A DNA stretch of 45,448 nt from Synechococcus sp. CS-1332 (GCF_025127995.1 NZ_JAHLYP010000005.1:1-45448); one strand, 5' to 3'; shown: positions 30,475-41,292, numbered from the stretch's first letter. Program-made: numbers and translations. The notes: a model not told the origin generated them from the sequence alone.

Positions 30475-31275
30475 ATGGGTTTTCTGCTCTCGAAATTGCT
30501 GCCGCTGGGCCTCTACCCCCTCGGTCTGGCCCTGCTTCTCCAGATCGCGGGGCTGGCCAACCGCCAGCGCCGCTTCGGTCCGGTCCTCTCCAGCGTGGGG
30601 ATCGTGCTGCTCTGGCTGGCGGCCACGCCCCTGCTGAGCCGCCAGCTGGTGTGGGGGCTGGAGGAACGGGCCGCCCGGCTGACGCCCTCCCCGATCCCCC
30701 GGGCCGATGCGGTGCTGGTGCTGGGGGGTGGGCTGCGGCCAGCCCTGCCGCCGCGCCAGGGGGTGGAAGTCAACGAGGCCGGCGACCGGTTGCTGCGCGC
30801 CGTGGCGCTGATGCGGGAGGGCAAGGCACCCTGGCTGCTGGTGACCGGGGGCAAGGTCACCTTCATGGCCAACGATCCGGCGGCCGGCGAGGCCCGGCTG
30901 GCCAAGGCCCTGGCCACCAGCCTGGGGGTGGCGGCCGATCGGATCGTGACCAGCGAAGAAGGGCGCAACACGGGGGAGGAGACCGCCGCCCTGGTGCAGG
31001 TGGCCCGGCAGCGGGGATGGAGCTCGCTGCTGCTGGTCACCAGCGCCACCCACTTGCCCCGCTCGCTGGCCACCCTGCGCCGGGCGGCGCCCGAGTTCCG
31101 GATCATCCCGGTGGCCTGCGATTTCCAGCTCCCCGAGCGCAGATCCTTCGGCACACCCACCCTGGCCGGCAGCGTCATGGGGCTGCTGCCCAGCGCCGAA
31201 GCCCTGGTGCTGACCACGACGGCCATGCGGGAGCATCTGGGCCTGCTGGCCTACCGCTGGAGGGGCTGGATCTGA
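30475..31275 (+). CDS. YdcF/ElyC-family (DUF218) membrane protein
   Basis: 266 residues with two N-terminal membrane helices and a DUF218 domain: ADAVLVLGGGLRP, APWLLVTGGKV, SEEGRNTGEETAAL and LLVTSATHLPRSLATL are the family blocks. ElyC-type members influence envelope lipid-carrier use in E. coli; the biochemical activity is not settled. It follows the coiled-coil gene by 13 bp and may share the egt transcript, though function does not obviously link it to ergothioneine. Confidence 0.88.
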   Translation: MGFLLSKLLPLGLYPLGLALLLQIAGLANRQRRFGPVLSSVGIVLLWLAATPLLSRQLVWGLEERAARLTPSPIPRADAVLVLGGGLRPALPPRQGVEVNEAGDRLLRAVALMREGKAPWLLVTGGKVTFMANDPAAGEARLAKALATSLGVAADRIVTSEEGRNTGEETAALVQVARQRGWSSLLLVTSATHLPRSLATLRRAAPEFRIIPVACDFQLPERRSFGTPTLAGSVMGLLPSAEALVLTTTAMREHLGLLAYRWRGWI

Positions 31276-31303
31276 GTCGCCGTCGCTGAGGCCCGCTGGA
31301 GGT

Positions 31304-31567
31304 CTACTTCTTGGGCACCGGGGGTACCAGGCTCACGCCCTCGGGGGGCGGGGTGGGGTCGGGATCGGCGATCAGCATGTGCTGCAGCACGATCTCCGGA
31401 CGTTCACTGTCCCGCCAACGGATGCGGTAGGCGGGCATCTTGGTTCCCCGGCTGGTGGTCTGTTCCACCGGTTCCATGACCCAGCCACGGCGAGATCGCC
31501 CCTGGGGATTGCGCTTCACCACCGCATCGGCGTGTTGAAAGCGAAAACCGACGCGCTCACCACTCAT
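31304..31567 (-). CDS. conserved hypothetical protein
   Basis: 87 residues from the ATG at 31567 (MSGERVGFRF); an upstream in-frame start at 31606 would overlap lysS. It contains a basic, beta-rich core (GWVMEPVEQ, YRIRWRDSERPEIVLQHML) that looks like a small SH3-like fold, and a Pro-rich end PVPKK. I do not recognise the family. It lies 38 bp after lysS on the same strand and may be cotranscribed. Confidence 0.65.
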   Translation of the reverse strand: MSGERVGFRFQHADAVVKRNPQGRSRRGWVMEPVEQTTSRGTKMPAYRIRWRDSERPEIVLQHMLIADPDPTPPPEGVSLVPPVPKK

Positions 31568-31605
31568 ACCAGGGCCCCGAGGGGGAGAATGCCTACTGGA
31601 GACCA

Positions 31606-33126
31606 TTATCCCACTGCGTCGGTTCCCACCCTTTCCCGGGCCTCAGGGCGCAGCAGGGGGAAGGCGATCACATCACGGATCGAGGGGCTGTCGGTGAGCA
31701 GCATGGCCAGGCGGTCGATGCCGATGCCGAGGCCGCCGGTGGGGGGCATGCCCACCTCCAGGGCGTGCAGGAAGTCCTCATCCACCGTCTGGGCTTCGGG
31801 GTCCCCCGCCTGGCGGCGCAGCTGCTGGAGTTCAAGCCTGGCCCGCTGGTCCAAGGGGTCGATCAACTCGCTGAAGGCGTTGGCCGTCTCCCGCCCGACG
31901 ATGAACAGCTCGAAACGCTCCACCAGCCCCGGCTTGCTGCGGTGGGCCCGGGCCAGGGGCGAGTTCTCCACCGGGTAATCCATCACGAAGGTGGGCTGCT
32001 CCAGGCTGGTCTCCACCGCCTGCTCAAAGGCTTCCACCAACAGCCTGCCGACGCTGTCAGCCGCCTCGGGGACCGCCAGGCCGGCGGCCTCCATGGCCGC
32101 GGCCGCCTGGGAGCGATCGGCGAAGGTGTTGAAATCCAGGCCGGTCGCCTGCTCCACCAGCTCATGCATGGTGACCCGCCGCCAGGGCGGGGTGAGGTCG
32201 ATGGCGGTGCCCTGGTAGGTGAGGCGGGTATCACCACAGACCTCCAGGCAGGCCGCGGCCAGCAGCTGCTCGGTGAGGTCCATCATCGTGTGGTAATCGG
32301 CGAAGGCCTGGTAGATCTCCACCGAGGTGAACTCGGGGTTGTGCCGGGTGCTGATCCCCTCGTTGCGGAAGATGCGTCCCAGCTCATAGACCCGCTCGAA
32401 GCCCCCCACCACCAGCCGCTTGAGGTGCAACTCGGTGGCGATGCGCAGGGTGAGGGGCAGGTCGAGGGCGTTGTGATGGGTGGCGAAGGGGCGGGCATCG
32501 GCGCCGCCGGCTTCGGTCTGCAGGACGGGCGTTTCAATCTCGAGGAAACCGCGGTCGTCGAGCCAGCGGCGCATGGCGCTCACCAGCCGCGCCCGGCGCC
32601 GGAAGGTCTCCCGGATGTGGGGCGAGACGATCAGATCGAGGTAACGCTGGCGGTAGCGCTTCTCCACGTCCGCCAGGCCATGCCACTTGTCGGGCAGTGG
32701 CTGGAGCGCCTTGGTGAGCATCACCCAGTCGGTCACCTTGACCGAGAGTTCGCCCCGGTCGGTGCGGCGCAGGCTGCCGTGAACACCGATCCAGTCGCCG
32801 CCATCCACCAGGGAGGTGATCTGGGCGAAGGCGTCGGGTTCCTCCGGGTGGGCCGCCAGCAGGGTGGCCTTCTCGATGAACAGCTGGATCGGGCCGGATT
32901 CGTCAGCGATGGTGAAGAAGGCCAGCTTGCCCATCACCCGCCGGGTCATCACCCGGCCGGCGACCGCCACCACAACCGCCCGCTCCTCTCCGTTGGCCAG
33001 GTCGGCATGGGCCTGCTGCAACGCGGCGGTGCGATGGCTGGGAGCGAAGCCGAGGGCGTAGGGAGGCCGGCCGAGGGACTCCAGGGTGCGGGCTTTCTCC
33101 AGACGGGTCTCACGCAGATCCGACAA
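31606..33126 (-). CDS. lysS: lysyl-tRNA synthetase (class II)
   Basis: Charges tRNA-Lys. N-terminal OB-fold anticodon domain ([20 protein letters not shown]), class II motif 2 [18 protein letters not shown] and motif 3 [13 protein letters not shown] are all present. No ATG fits the family start; the frame is open to a candidate at 33201, but that would overlap rpaB. A TTG at 33126 gives [16 protein letters not shown], matching the known cyanobacterial N-terminus [12 protein letters not shown], so it is chosen (506 residues). No clear Shine-Dalgarno precedes it. It follows rpaB by 43 bp. Confidence 0.93.
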   Translation of the reverse strand: MSDLRETRLEKARTLESLGRPPYALGFAPSHRTAALQQAHADLANGEERAVVVAVAGRVMTRRVMGKLAFFTIADESGPIQLFIEKATLLAAHPEEPDAFAQITSLVDGGDWIGVHGSLRRTDRGELSVKVTDWVMLTKALQPLPDKWHGLADVEKRYRQRYLDLIVSPHIRETFRRRARLVSAMRRWLDDRGFLEIETPVLQTEAGGADARPFATHHNALDLPLTLRIATELHLKRLVVGGFERVYELGRIFRNEGISTRHNPEFTSVEIYQAFADYHTMMDLTEQLLAAACLEVCGDTRLTYQGTAIDLTPPWRRVTMHELVEQATGLDFNTFADRSQAAAAMEAAGLAVPEAADSVGRLLVEAFEQAVETSLEQPTFVMDYPVENSPLARAHRSKPGLVERFELFIVGRETANAFSELIDPLDQRARLELQQLRRQAGDPEAQTVDEDFLHALEVGMPPTGGLGIGIDRLAMLLTDSPSIRDVIAFPLLRPEARERVGTDAVG

Positions 33127-33169
33127 GGCTGGTGCGGGGTGGAGAAGGGTGAAGGCCCATCCTGCAGGA

Positions 33170-33991
33170 TCAGCCTGCGGCGGCGGCCAGGGAAGCCTCA
33201 CCCATCCGCTGGGAGGCGTAGCCGGTGCCCCTCACCGTAAGGATCAGCTCCGGGTTGCGCGGATCGGGCTCGAGCTTGCCCCGCAGCCGGGCCACGTACA
33301 CGTCCACCACGCGCAGATCAGCGGCACGACGGGGCGGGTAGCCCCAGAGTTGCTCGAGGATCTCAGCCCGGGGCACCACCCGGCCCGGCTCCCGGAACAG
33401 CAGCTCCAGCAGGCTGAACTCGGTGTAAGTGAGGGGGATGCGCTGGCCCTCGCGGGTCACCTGACGGCGATTGGTGTCAACCACCAGATCCCCCACCCTC
33501 AGCACCCCGGAGCCGACGGGGAGTTCCCGTGGCTCGCTGGTGGCCGCCCCCCGGCCCATGCGGCGCAGGATCGTGGAGATACGGGCCTCGAGTTCCTTGG
33601 GGCTGAAGGGCTTGGGCAGGTAGTCGTCGGCCCCCAGGTCGAGGCCCGCCACCCGCTCGGCGATGGCATCGAGGGCAGAAAGAAAGATGATCGGCACACA
33701 GGATTCGGCCCGCAGCCGTCTGCAGACGGCAAAGCCGTCGAGCTTGGGCAGCATCACGTCGAGCACAACCAGATCGGGCTGCTCCTTGTGGAAGAGGGCC
33801 AGGGCCTCTTCGCCGTCCTCGGCGCAGAGCACCCGGTAGCCGGCCAGCTGCAGACGCATCAGCAGCACCCGGCGCACCGCGGCTTCATCGTCGACGACGA
33901 GCAGGGTGGCGATGGGCTGAGAGGGGGAACCACCGCCCGCGGAAGCCTCCAGATCAGCACCGTCGGTGAAGGAGGATGCAACCGTGGGCAT
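33170..33991 (-). CDS. rpaB: OmpR-family response regulator RpaB
   Basis: DNA-binding regulator of high-light and photosystem genes. The receiver domain has acidic [10 protein letters not shown], phosphorylation Asp in [13 protein letters not shown], and Lys in [17 protein letters not shown]; the C-terminal winged helix has [20 protein letters not shown] and [12 protein letters not shown]. The PKLDG and [10 protein letters not shown] blocks fit RpaB rather than RpaA. ATGs at 33997 and 33991 compete; GGAG lies 2 and 8 bases before them, so 33991 is preferred. The frame is open to 34174, but that part reads as leader. It is probably cotranscribed with lysS. Confidence 0.92.
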   Translation of the reverse strand: MPTVASSFTDGADLEASAGGGSPSQPIATLLVVDDEAAVRRVLLMRLQLAGYRVLCAEDGEEALALFHKEQPDLVVLDVMLPKLDGFAVCRRLRAESCVPIIFLSALDAIAERVAGLDLGADDYLPKPFSPKELEARISTILRRMGRGAATSEPRELPVGSGVLRVGDLVVDTNRRQVTREGQRIPLTYTEFSLLELLFREPGRVVPRAEILEQLWGYPPRRAADLRVVDVYVARLRGKLEPDPRNPELILTVRGTGYASQRMGEASLAAAAG

Positions 33992-34140
33992 GGGCATCGC
34001 TCCGGGCCAATCGGATGAAGAATCGCAACCATAACGCGACGCCGCTTGCCCCTGCGAGCACGGAATCAGTTCCAGCAGCGGGCGTCTGAGCGACAGGCAA
34101 CATTTCTTCGCAATCCCTCCCTGCCCCACCAGCGGCCCTT

Positions 34141-35454
34141 TCAGGGCCAGCGGGACTCGGCGTAGCGGTTCCACTGCAGCTCGGCTTCGGCCAGGGCCGC
34201 CTCGCTGCTGAGCTGCCCCAACATGGCGCGCTGCAACTGGGTGTAGAGGATCGCCTGCAGCCGCTTCACCCCCGGAGTCGCCGGCACCAGCACCCGGGCC
34301 TGGGCCAGGGTTTCGATCGAGAGCAGCCGGGCGTTGTGCACCAGGCTCTCCTGGCCATCGCTGGGGACCGCCCCCCTCAGCTTGCGCTCCAGGCTCGCCA
34401 GGGCTCCTCTGGAGGAGGGCAACACCCGGGCCTCCTCGGCGAAGGCCAGCTGGTTGGCCGCATCGCTCAGGAACAGGGCGAAGCTCACCGCCTCCTGGGC
34501 CATGGTGCTCTGGCGGGGCACCACCAGGTTCATCACCGCCACATTGGCTTCGCCGTTCGCCCCCGTCAGGGGCGGGAAGGGGGCGGAGGTGGCGGCGATT
34601 CCGGGGGCGTTGGTCTGCAGGTTGCGCAGGAAATCGGGGCCACTGGCCACCTGGGCCAGATCCCCGGCCTGGAACAGCTCGATGGCCCGCCGGTAGCCCT
34701 GGCTCACCACCTCCCGCGGCAGCAGCTCGCGGCGGTAGAGGTCGCTCCAGAAGGCGAAGGCTCGCCGACCGGCCGGAGTGTTGAAGGCCGCCCGCTGGCG
34801 GTCGTCGAGCAGCTGCACCCCCATCTGCACCAGTGCCTCCATCAGTTCGCCGGAGTCATCGGGGACCACGGTCACGAACAGGGCGTAGCGGCCGGTGCGG
34901 CGCCTGACCGCCTCCGCGTAAGCAGGTACCTCCTCCCAACGCTTGGGCGGGGCAGAGAGGCCGGCCCGCTGCAGCAAGCGGCGGTTGGCGATCGTCACCC
35001 GGGCGGTCAGGTACCAGGGAATGCCGAACTGCTCCCCCTGCTGCTGGCCCGAGGTCCAGATCCCGGCGAGGTAGCGATCCGCGGCATCGGGGGGGAGCAG
35101 GGGGGTGAGATCCCGCAGCCCCCCCTTGCTGGCCAGGTTGGCGGCGAAGTTGGGGTTGAGATTGACCAGATCGGGGGCGGTGCGGGCGAACACCGCCGCC
35201 AGCAGCTTGCGTTCCACCGAGCCCCAGGGCACGTCGGTCCAGCGCACCGTCACGCCGGGATGGCCCTGCTCCCAGGCCGCGATCACCCGCCGCATGTAGG
35301 TGTTGAAGCGGGGCGCCAGATCCAGGGTCCAGACGTTCAGCACATTGCCCGCTTCGGGCCTGGGCCCCCGCCCGCAGGCTCCGGCGCCCAGGGCGAGGGC
35401 GACGGGGGCGGCCAACAGCCGCAGGGCCTGGCGTCGTGGCAGGGATCCGGGCAT
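34141..35454 (-). CDS. sugar-type ABC transporter solute-binding protein
   Basis: About 437 residues, family 1 solute-binding fold. The N-terminus is Arg-rich then hydrophobic (LPRRQALRLLAAPVALALGAGACG) with a possible lipobox ending in Cys, so it is likely an exported lipoprotein. Seen: VLNVWTLDLAPRFNTYM, WEQGHPGVTVRWTDVPWG, GIPWYLT and the AFALFLSD-like helix near the end. No permease or ATPase gene is nearby. It starts directly after the mreD stop (GTG at 35457, ATG at 35454), so it is cotranscribed with mreBCD; why is unknown. Confidence 0.85.
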   Translation of the reverse strand: MPGSLPRRQALRLLAAPVALALGAGACGRGPRPEAGNVLNVWTLDLAPRFNTYMRRVIAAWEQGHPGVTVRWTDVPWGSVERKLLAAVFARTAPDLVNLNPNFAANLASKGGLRDLTPLLPPDAADRYLAGIWTSGQQQGEQFGIPWYLTARVTIANRRLLQRAGLSAPPKRWEEVPAYAEAVRRRTGRYALFVTVVPDDSGELMEALVQMGVQLLDDRQRAAFNTPAGRRAFAFWSDLYRRELLPREVVSQGYRRAIELFQAGDLAQVASGPDFLRNLQTNAPGIAATSAPFPPLTGANGEANVAVMNLVVPRQSTMAQEAVSFALFLSDAANQLAFAEEARVLPSSRGALASLERKLRGAVPSDGQESLVHNARLLSIETLAQARVLVPATPGVKRLQAILYTQLQRAMLGQLSSEAALAEAELQWNRYAESRWP

Positions 35455-35457
35455 CAC

Positions 35458-36069
35458 TCAGCGCCGCCAACCGGAGCCCAGCTGGCGCCAGAGCAGCAGC
35501 TGAAGGGAACAGAGCATCGGGGCGAGCAGGGCCGTGATCAGGGTCTGGGAGAGCAGGACCCGCAGGCCGGGACCTGCCAGATCATCCCAGCGCCACCCCG
35601 GCAGGGCCAGCAGGGCGGGATTCACCCCCTGATCAGCCAGACGGCGGCCCAGCTCCGGTCCCGCCAGCTGGATCGCCTCCCGGGTGCCCACCCAGTCCTG
35701 GACGCCCCACTGCAGCATCAGGGTGAGGCCAAGCAGGGCCGTGCCCAGCAAAGCCAGCAGACCGAGGCTGAAACTGCGCTGGATCGGCAGTGCCCGCCGT
35801 CCCATCCGCCCCCACCACCAGCCCAGCAGCAGCAGGGCGGGCGCCTGGGTGACGCCGCCGGGGTACACCGCATCCAGCAGCAGCCCCAGGGCGAGGCCGG
35901 CGCAGGCCCCGGAGAACGGGCCGTCGCTCAGCGCCCAGGGCAGCAGCCACAGCACCGCCCAGCAGGGGCCGACACCGTCGAGGCTGAGCCAGCCCGGGGA
36001 GGCCAGGACGAGCAACGGCACCAGCAGGGCGGAGGCGGCGAGCAGGGGCTGCCGGGTGAGCAGGTCCAT
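35458..36069 (-). CDS. mreD: rod shape-determining protein MreD
   Basis: 203-residue hydrophobic protein with about five membrane helices, as expected for MreD, the membrane partner of MreC in the elongasome. Sequence identity to distant MreDs is always low; the call leans on topology and on its place after mreC. Its ATG overlaps the mreC stop (TGATG at 36069). Confidence 0.85.
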   Translation of the reverse strand: MDLLTRQPLLAASALLVPLLVLASPGWLSLDGVGPCWAVLWLLPWALSDGPFSGACAGLALGLLLDAVYPGGVTQAPALLLLGWWWGRMGRRALPIQRSFSLGLLALLGTALLGLTLMLQWGVQDWVGTREAIQLAGPELGRRLADQGVNPALLALPGWRWDDLAGPGLRVLLSQTLITALLAPMLCSLQLLLWRQLGSGWRR

Positions 36070-36809
36070 CAGCGCACCTGCACCTGCACCCAGTCGAGGG
36101 CCGACACCGGCGCGATCAGCTGGACCACCGCCTCCGGGGCCGGGTCGGCATTGGCGTCCATGGTCTGGATCACCCCCACCGGCAGGTTCGGCGGCACCAG
36201 GGTGCTGGCGGGCGATGTCACCACCACATCACCGGGACGGGCCTGGGGATCCTTCTCCAGGAAGCGCAGCAGGGGCCGGCCGGAGCCGATGCCGGTGAGC
36301 AGGCCGTGGTGCTGGGTGCGCCCCACCCACACCCCGACCCGGCTGCGGGGATCGGTGAGCAGGGTGACGCTGGCGGTGCTGGGCGTGACGCTGCCCACCA
36401 GGCCGACCAGTCCGCCCGGACCGAGCACCGCCTGGCCGGCCCGGATGCCGCTGAGGGCCCCCTGGCCGAGCAGCAGTTGCCGCCACCAGCCGGAGCCATC
36501 CCGGGAGATCACCGGGGCCGTCACCCGGTTGGGATTCTGCTTCTGCAGCTCCAGCAGGGTCCGCAGCCGCTGGTTGTCCTGCTCCAGCTGGGCCAGCCGA
36601 GCCCCATCCTCCACCCGTCGGGCTGACTGCAGCCATTCGGCCTGGGCCGTCCCGGGCCAGAAGGGTCGGCTCAGCAAGGCGTAGGCATCCGCGACCAGCG
36701 CCCCCTTGCTGAGGCGTACGGCCAAAAGGGCCAGCAGCACCAGCAGCCAGGGGGTGATCCGTCGCAGGGACGAGCCTTGGACGAAGCGAAGCCAGCGCCA
36801 TGCCGGCAT
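36069..36809 (-). CDS. mreC: rod shape-determining protein MreC
   Basis: 246 residues: a short cytoplasmic basic segment, one membrane helix (ITPWLLVLLALLAVRL), a coiled coil (LAQLEQDNQRLRTLLELQ) and the beta-rich periplasmic domain (VIGRDG-like VISRDGSGWW, VLGPGGLVGLVG, VTLLTDPRSRVGVWV). It links MreB to cell-wall synthases. It starts 5 bp after mreB ends. Confidence 0.95.
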   Translation of the reverse strand: MPAWRWLRFVQGSSLRRITPWLLVLLALLAVRLSKGALVADAYALLSRPFWPGTAQAEWLQSARRVEDGARLAQLEQDNQRLRTLLELQKQNPNRVTAPVISRDGSGWWRQLLLGQGALSGIRAGQAVLGPGGLVGLVGSVTPSTASVTLLTDPRSRVGVWVGRTQHHGLLTGIGSGRPLLRFLEKDPQARPGDVVVTSPASTLVPPNLPVGVIQTMDANADPAPEAVVQLIAPVSALDWVQVQVR

Positions 36810-36814
36810 GGGGA

Positions 36815-37867
36815 TCAGGCCGTCTGACGGAGGAATTCAGGGGTGTCGAGCACCCGCTCCAGCCGGCTGTAGTCCTCCAGGACCATGCCGCAGCCGTTGA
36901 CCACACAGAGCAGGGGGTCTTCGGCCACGTGGGTGAGGATGCCGGTCTCGTGGCTGATCAGGTCACAGATGCCCCGCACCAGGGCACCGCCGCCGGCCAG
37001 CATGATCCCCCGGTCGACGATGTCGGCCGCCAGCTCGGGGGGGGTGCGCTCCAGGGTGCGCTTGACCGCCTCCACGATCACGTTGAGCGGCTCGGCCATG
37101 GCTTCGCGGATGTCTCCGGCGCGGATGTTGATCGTGCGCGGCAGACCGGAGAGCAGGTGCAGACCCCGCACATCCATGGAGGTCTCGTCGTGGCCGTCGT
37201 CGGGAAACGCCGAGCCGATGCGGATCTTGATGTCTTCGGCGGTGCGCTCACCCACCACCAGGTTGTGCACCTTCTTGAGATAGACGCTGATGGCGTCGCT
37301 GAGCTCATCGCCCGCCACCCGCACCGACTCGCTCAGCACGGTGCCGCCCAGGCTGAGCACGGCCACCTCCGTGGTGCCGCCGCCGATGTCGACGATCATC
37401 GTGCCCACCGGATCGGTCACGGGCAGGCCGGCACCGATGGCAGCTGCCACCGGCTCATCGATCAGGTGCACCTGCCGGGCCCCGGCCAGACCGGCCTGGT
37501 GCACGGCGCGGCGCTCGACGCCGGTGACACCGCTGGGGATGCCGATCACCAGTCGAGGGGCGATCACCCCCCGGCCCTCGTTGCCTTTCTGAATGAAGCT
37601 CTTGATCATCTGCTCGGCGGCATCGAAGTCGGCGATGACCCCGTCGCGCAGGGGCCGGATCGCCCGGATGTTGCCGGGGGTGCGACCCAGCATCAGCTTG
37701 GCCTCCTCACCCACCGCCAAAGGCGTGCCGCGCTCCAGATCGATCGCCACCACGGACGGCTCCTGAAGCACGATCCCCTTGCCCGAGACATACATCAGTG
37801 TGTTGGCCGTCCCCAGATCGATGCCGATATCGCGGGAGAACTGGAAACGGCGGAAAAACACGGGCAA
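36815..37867 (-). CDS. mreB: rod shape-determining protein MreB
   Basis: Bacterial actin that guides side-wall synthesis. Phosphate-binding and nucleotide motifs are visible: IGIDLGTANTLMYV, IVDIGGGTTEVAVLSLGG, and GIMLAGGGALVRGI. At 350 residues it is of normal length. It is the first gene of mreB-mreC-mreD-binding protein, diverging from ssb over 153 bp. Confidence 0.98.
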   Translation of the reverse strand: MPVFFRRFQFSRDIGIDLGTANTLMYVSGKGIVLQEPSVVAIDLERGTPLAVGEEAKLMLGRTPGNIRAIRPLRDGVIADFDAAEQMIKSFIQKGNEGRGVIAPRLVIGIPSGVTGVERRAVHQAGLAGARQVHLIDEPVAAAIGAGLPVTDPVGTMIVDIGGGTTEVAVLSLGGTVLSESVRVAGDELSDAISVYLKKVHNLVVGERTAEDIKIRIGSAFPDDGHDETSMDVRGLHLLSGLPRTINIRAGDIREAMAEPLNVIVEAVKRTLERTPPELAADIVDRGIMLAGGGALVRGICDLISHETGILTHVAEDPLLCVVNGCGMVLEDYSRLERVLDTPEFLRQTA

Positions 37868-38020
37868 GGCCTCTGGCAGCGGTCAATCATAGGTGGGGCG
37901 ATCCCTGTCGACCCGCCAACCCCCCATGGGTGTGACAACCGGGACGAAGGGTGGAACGGAAAGGGAGAGGCCCCCGATCGGGGTGCCCCATCATTGATCC
38001 ACTCGTTTCAGGAGCACGCC
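37868..38020. promoter_or_regulatory. divergent mreB/ssb promoter region
   Basis: 153 bp between the mreB (minus) and ssb (plus) starts. It must hold both promoters; an AGGAG seven bases before the ssb ATG is the only element I can assign. Confidence 0.45.
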
Positions 38021-38416
38021 ATGGGCGTCAATTCCATCACTCTCGTCGGCAGGGCCGGCCGCGACCCGGAGGTCCGTTACTTCGAATCCGGCAGCATGGT
38101 TGCCAACCTCACCCTGGCGGTCAACCGCCGCAGCCGGGACGACGAACCGGACTGGTTCAACCTGGAGATCTGGGGCAAGCAGGCCCAGGTGGCCGCCGAC
38201 TACGTCCGCAAGGGGGCCCTGATCGGCATCATCGGTTCCTTCAAGCTCGACCGCTGGACGGACAGGGCCAGTGGTGAGGAGCGCAGCAAGCCCGTGATCC
38301 GGGTCGACCGCCTGGAGCTGCTCGGCAGCAAGCGGGACACCGAAGGCGGTGGCGGCTTCAGCGGTGGTGGCGGCTTTGGTGGCGGCGAACCCAGCGAGGA
38401 GGAAGTGCCGTTCTGA
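38021..38416 (+). CDS. ssb: single-stranded DNA-binding protein
   Basis: 131-residue OB-fold protein that coats single-stranded DNA in replication and repair. Seen: SITLVGRAGRDPEVRY, NLTLAVNRRSRDDEPDWF, VRKGALIGIIGSF, a Gly-rich linker (residues about 107-122) and the acidic protein-docking tip EEEVPF. A good Shine-Dalgarno (AGGAG) fixes the ATG at 38021. A terminator follows. Confidence 0.96.
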   Translation: MGVNSITLVGRAGRDPEVRYFESGSMVANLTLAVNRRSRDDEPDWFNLEIWGKQAQVAADYVRKGALIGIIGSFKLDRWTDRASGEERSKPVIRVDRLELLGSKRDTEGGGGFSGGGGFGGGEPSEEEVPF

Positions 38417-38492
38417 GGATTTCCACCTAACAATCACTCCGGGGCTTGTGCCAGTGACCCAGCCGGGTTATCAAGCGTCCGAAGCCAGAGAA

Positions 38493-38516
38493 GGCGCCCC
38501 CCGGGGCGCCTTTTTT
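38493..38516 (+). terminator. intrinsic terminator after ssb
   Basis: GGCGCCCC, CC loop, GGGGCGCC, then TTTTTT on the plus strand, about 75 bp past the ssb stop and just before the convergent dedA stop. The reverse side lacks a T run. Confidence 0.92.
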
Positions 38517-38526
38517 ACTATCCGGG

Positions 38527-39183
38527 TCAAGGACGGTGGCGGCTCTGCTTCCAGATGCGCAGCCCCAGCCACACGGCCCCCGCCAGCACCGCCAGCACCA
38601 GCAGCACCTTCACCACCCTGGCGGCGGGCGCGATCCAGAGCTCGACATTGGTGTAGCTCTCGCCCAGGGCCAGGCCCGCCAGCGTCAGCAGCAGGGTCCA
38701 GATCAGGCTGCCGGCGGTGGTCCAGAGCAGAAAGGGCGTCATCGGCATCATTTCGATGCCGGCGGGCACCGAGATGAGGGTGCGGATGCCAGGCACCAGC
38801 CGGCCCCAGAACACCAGAGCCGTGCCGTGGCGGCTGAACCAGCGGCGACTGCGGTGAAGCTCCTGGGGACTGATGCCGATCCAGCGTCCATGGCGCTCGA
38901 GCCAGTGCTCGATGCGCTCCTCGTTCACCAACCTGCCGATGCCATACCAGGGGAGGGCACCTAGAACGGTGCCCAGCAGACCGGCCAGCACCACCGGAAT
39001 CAGGGAGAGCTTGCCCTGCTGCACATAAAAGCCCCCGAGGGGCATGATCAGCTCCGAGGGGATGGGAGGGAACAGGTTCTCCAGAAACATGGCCGCGAAG
39101 ATGGCGCCATACCCCGCTGCCGGGTTGGCCTCCACGGCCGCCCCGATCATCTCGGGCAGCTTCTGGACCAGTTCCATCGCCAT
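38527..39183 (-). CDS. DedA-family membrane protein
   Basis: 218-residue DedA/SNARE-associated (VTT) protein with about five hydrophobic segments. Family blocks: FLENLFPPIPSELIMPLGG and FSRHGTALVFWGRLVPGIRTLISVPAGIEMM (in parts). DedA proteins support lipid-carrier recycling and membrane integrity; some recycle undecaprenyl phosphate, which would serve the envelope genes here, but that is inference. ATG at 39183 or 39177. Confidence 0.92.
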   Translation of the reverse strand: MAMELVQKLPEMIGAAVEANPAAGYGAIFAAMFLENLFPPIPSELIMPLGGFYVQQGKLSLIPVVLAGLLGTVLGALPWYGIGRLVNEERIEHWLERHGRWIGISPQELHRSRRWFSRHGTALVFWGRLVPGIRTLISVPAGIEMMPMTPFLLWTTAGSLIWTLLLTLAGLALGESYTNVELWIAPAARVVKVLLVLAVLAGAVWLGLRIWKQSRHRP

Positions 39184-39257
39184 CGGGCCAGCCGAATCAG
39201 AGGCGCCAGTCTTCCACGACGGCCCGAGCGCTGCCAGCAGCGCCGGGCCGCAGCCGC

Positions 39258-40700
<1,443 letters not shown>

Positions 40701-40710
40701 GAAAGAAAAG

Positions 40711-40724
40711 CTCCCGGACGGGAG
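40711..40724 (-). promoter_or_regulatory. leader hairpin over the ahcY ribosome site
   Basis: On the minus strand CTCCC-GTCC-GGGAG forms a 5-bp stem whose 3' arm GGGAG is the only Shine-Dalgarno candidate, 10 bases before the ahcY ATG. It could limit translation; too short to be sure. Confidence 0.35.
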
Positions 40725-40791
40725 GACGAAACAATGGAAATATCTGCAGAGACGCCGAGGCTTCGGGCTCGCTGAGAGGCAATCTACAAGG

Positions 40792-41292
40792 GTGGAACCA
40801 AATGACGCGATCGACGTGTGCCATCTGGCGGACCCCTCCGCCACCGACGCCCTGGGGCGGCGGCTGGCGTCGCAGCTGATCGCCGCTGGTGCTGGTGACG
40901 GTGCCCTGCTGCTGCTGCGGGGGGAGCTGGGCACGGGCAAGACGTCGCTGGTGCAGGGACTGGCCGCCGCCCTGGGCATCGCCGAACCGATCAGCAGCCC
41001 CACCTTCGCCCTGGCTCAGCACTACGACACCGACGCCGGGCCCGACGCGGGCGCCTCTGCCCTCGTGCACCTCGATCTCTACCGGCTGGAGCAGGGCGCC
41101 GCGGCCGATGAACTGTTTGCCCAGGAGGAGGAGGAGGCCCGCCGCATCGGTGCCGTGATGGCGGTGGAGTGGCCCGAGCGGCTCAGCTTCCGGCCGGAGG
41201 GGGCCTGGGAGGTGGACTTGAGCCACACGGAAGATGGCGAGGGCAGGCTGGCCCGGATCACGCCGCCATCCGCGTCTGGAGCGCCGCGATGA
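40792..41292 (+). CDS. tsaE: tRNA threonylcarbamoyladenosine ATPase TsaE
   Basis: Small P-loop ATPase needed with TsaB/TsaD for t6A37 modification of ANN-reading tRNAs. Seen: Walker [38 protein letters not shown] and AVEWPERL. Frame is open from an ATG at 40699 that would overlap the ahcY start; the GTG at 40792 ([14 protein letters not shown]) leaves room for a divergent promoter and is preferred (166 residues). Its last codons (SGAPR-stop) run into a duplicated mutY tail, so the C-terminus may have been altered by that event. Confidence 0.9.
   Translation: MEPNDAIDVCHLADPSATDALGRRLASQLIAAGAGDGALLLLRGELGTGKTSLVQGLAAALGIAEPISSPTFALAQHYDTDAGPDAGASALVHLDLYRLEQGAAADELFAQEEEEARRIGAVMAVEWPERLSFRPEGAWEVDLSHTEDGEGRLARITPPSASGAPR

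Noticed and set aside
33127..33201. N-terminal extension of LysS from 33201
   Set aside because: Residues before LSDLRETR are Pro-rich and unlike the family, and the extension would overlap the end of rpaB.
34336..36684. 782-codon plus-strand open frame opposite mreC, mreD and the binding protein
   Set aside because: Shadow frame; Gln/Gly/His-rich with no recognisable fold.
40701..40800. SAH riboswitch upstream of ahcY
   Set aside because: The conserved GAGGAGCGCUGC and CCCAGGCUCG blocks of the known SAH aptamer are not present; only a small hairpin over the ribosome site is seen.
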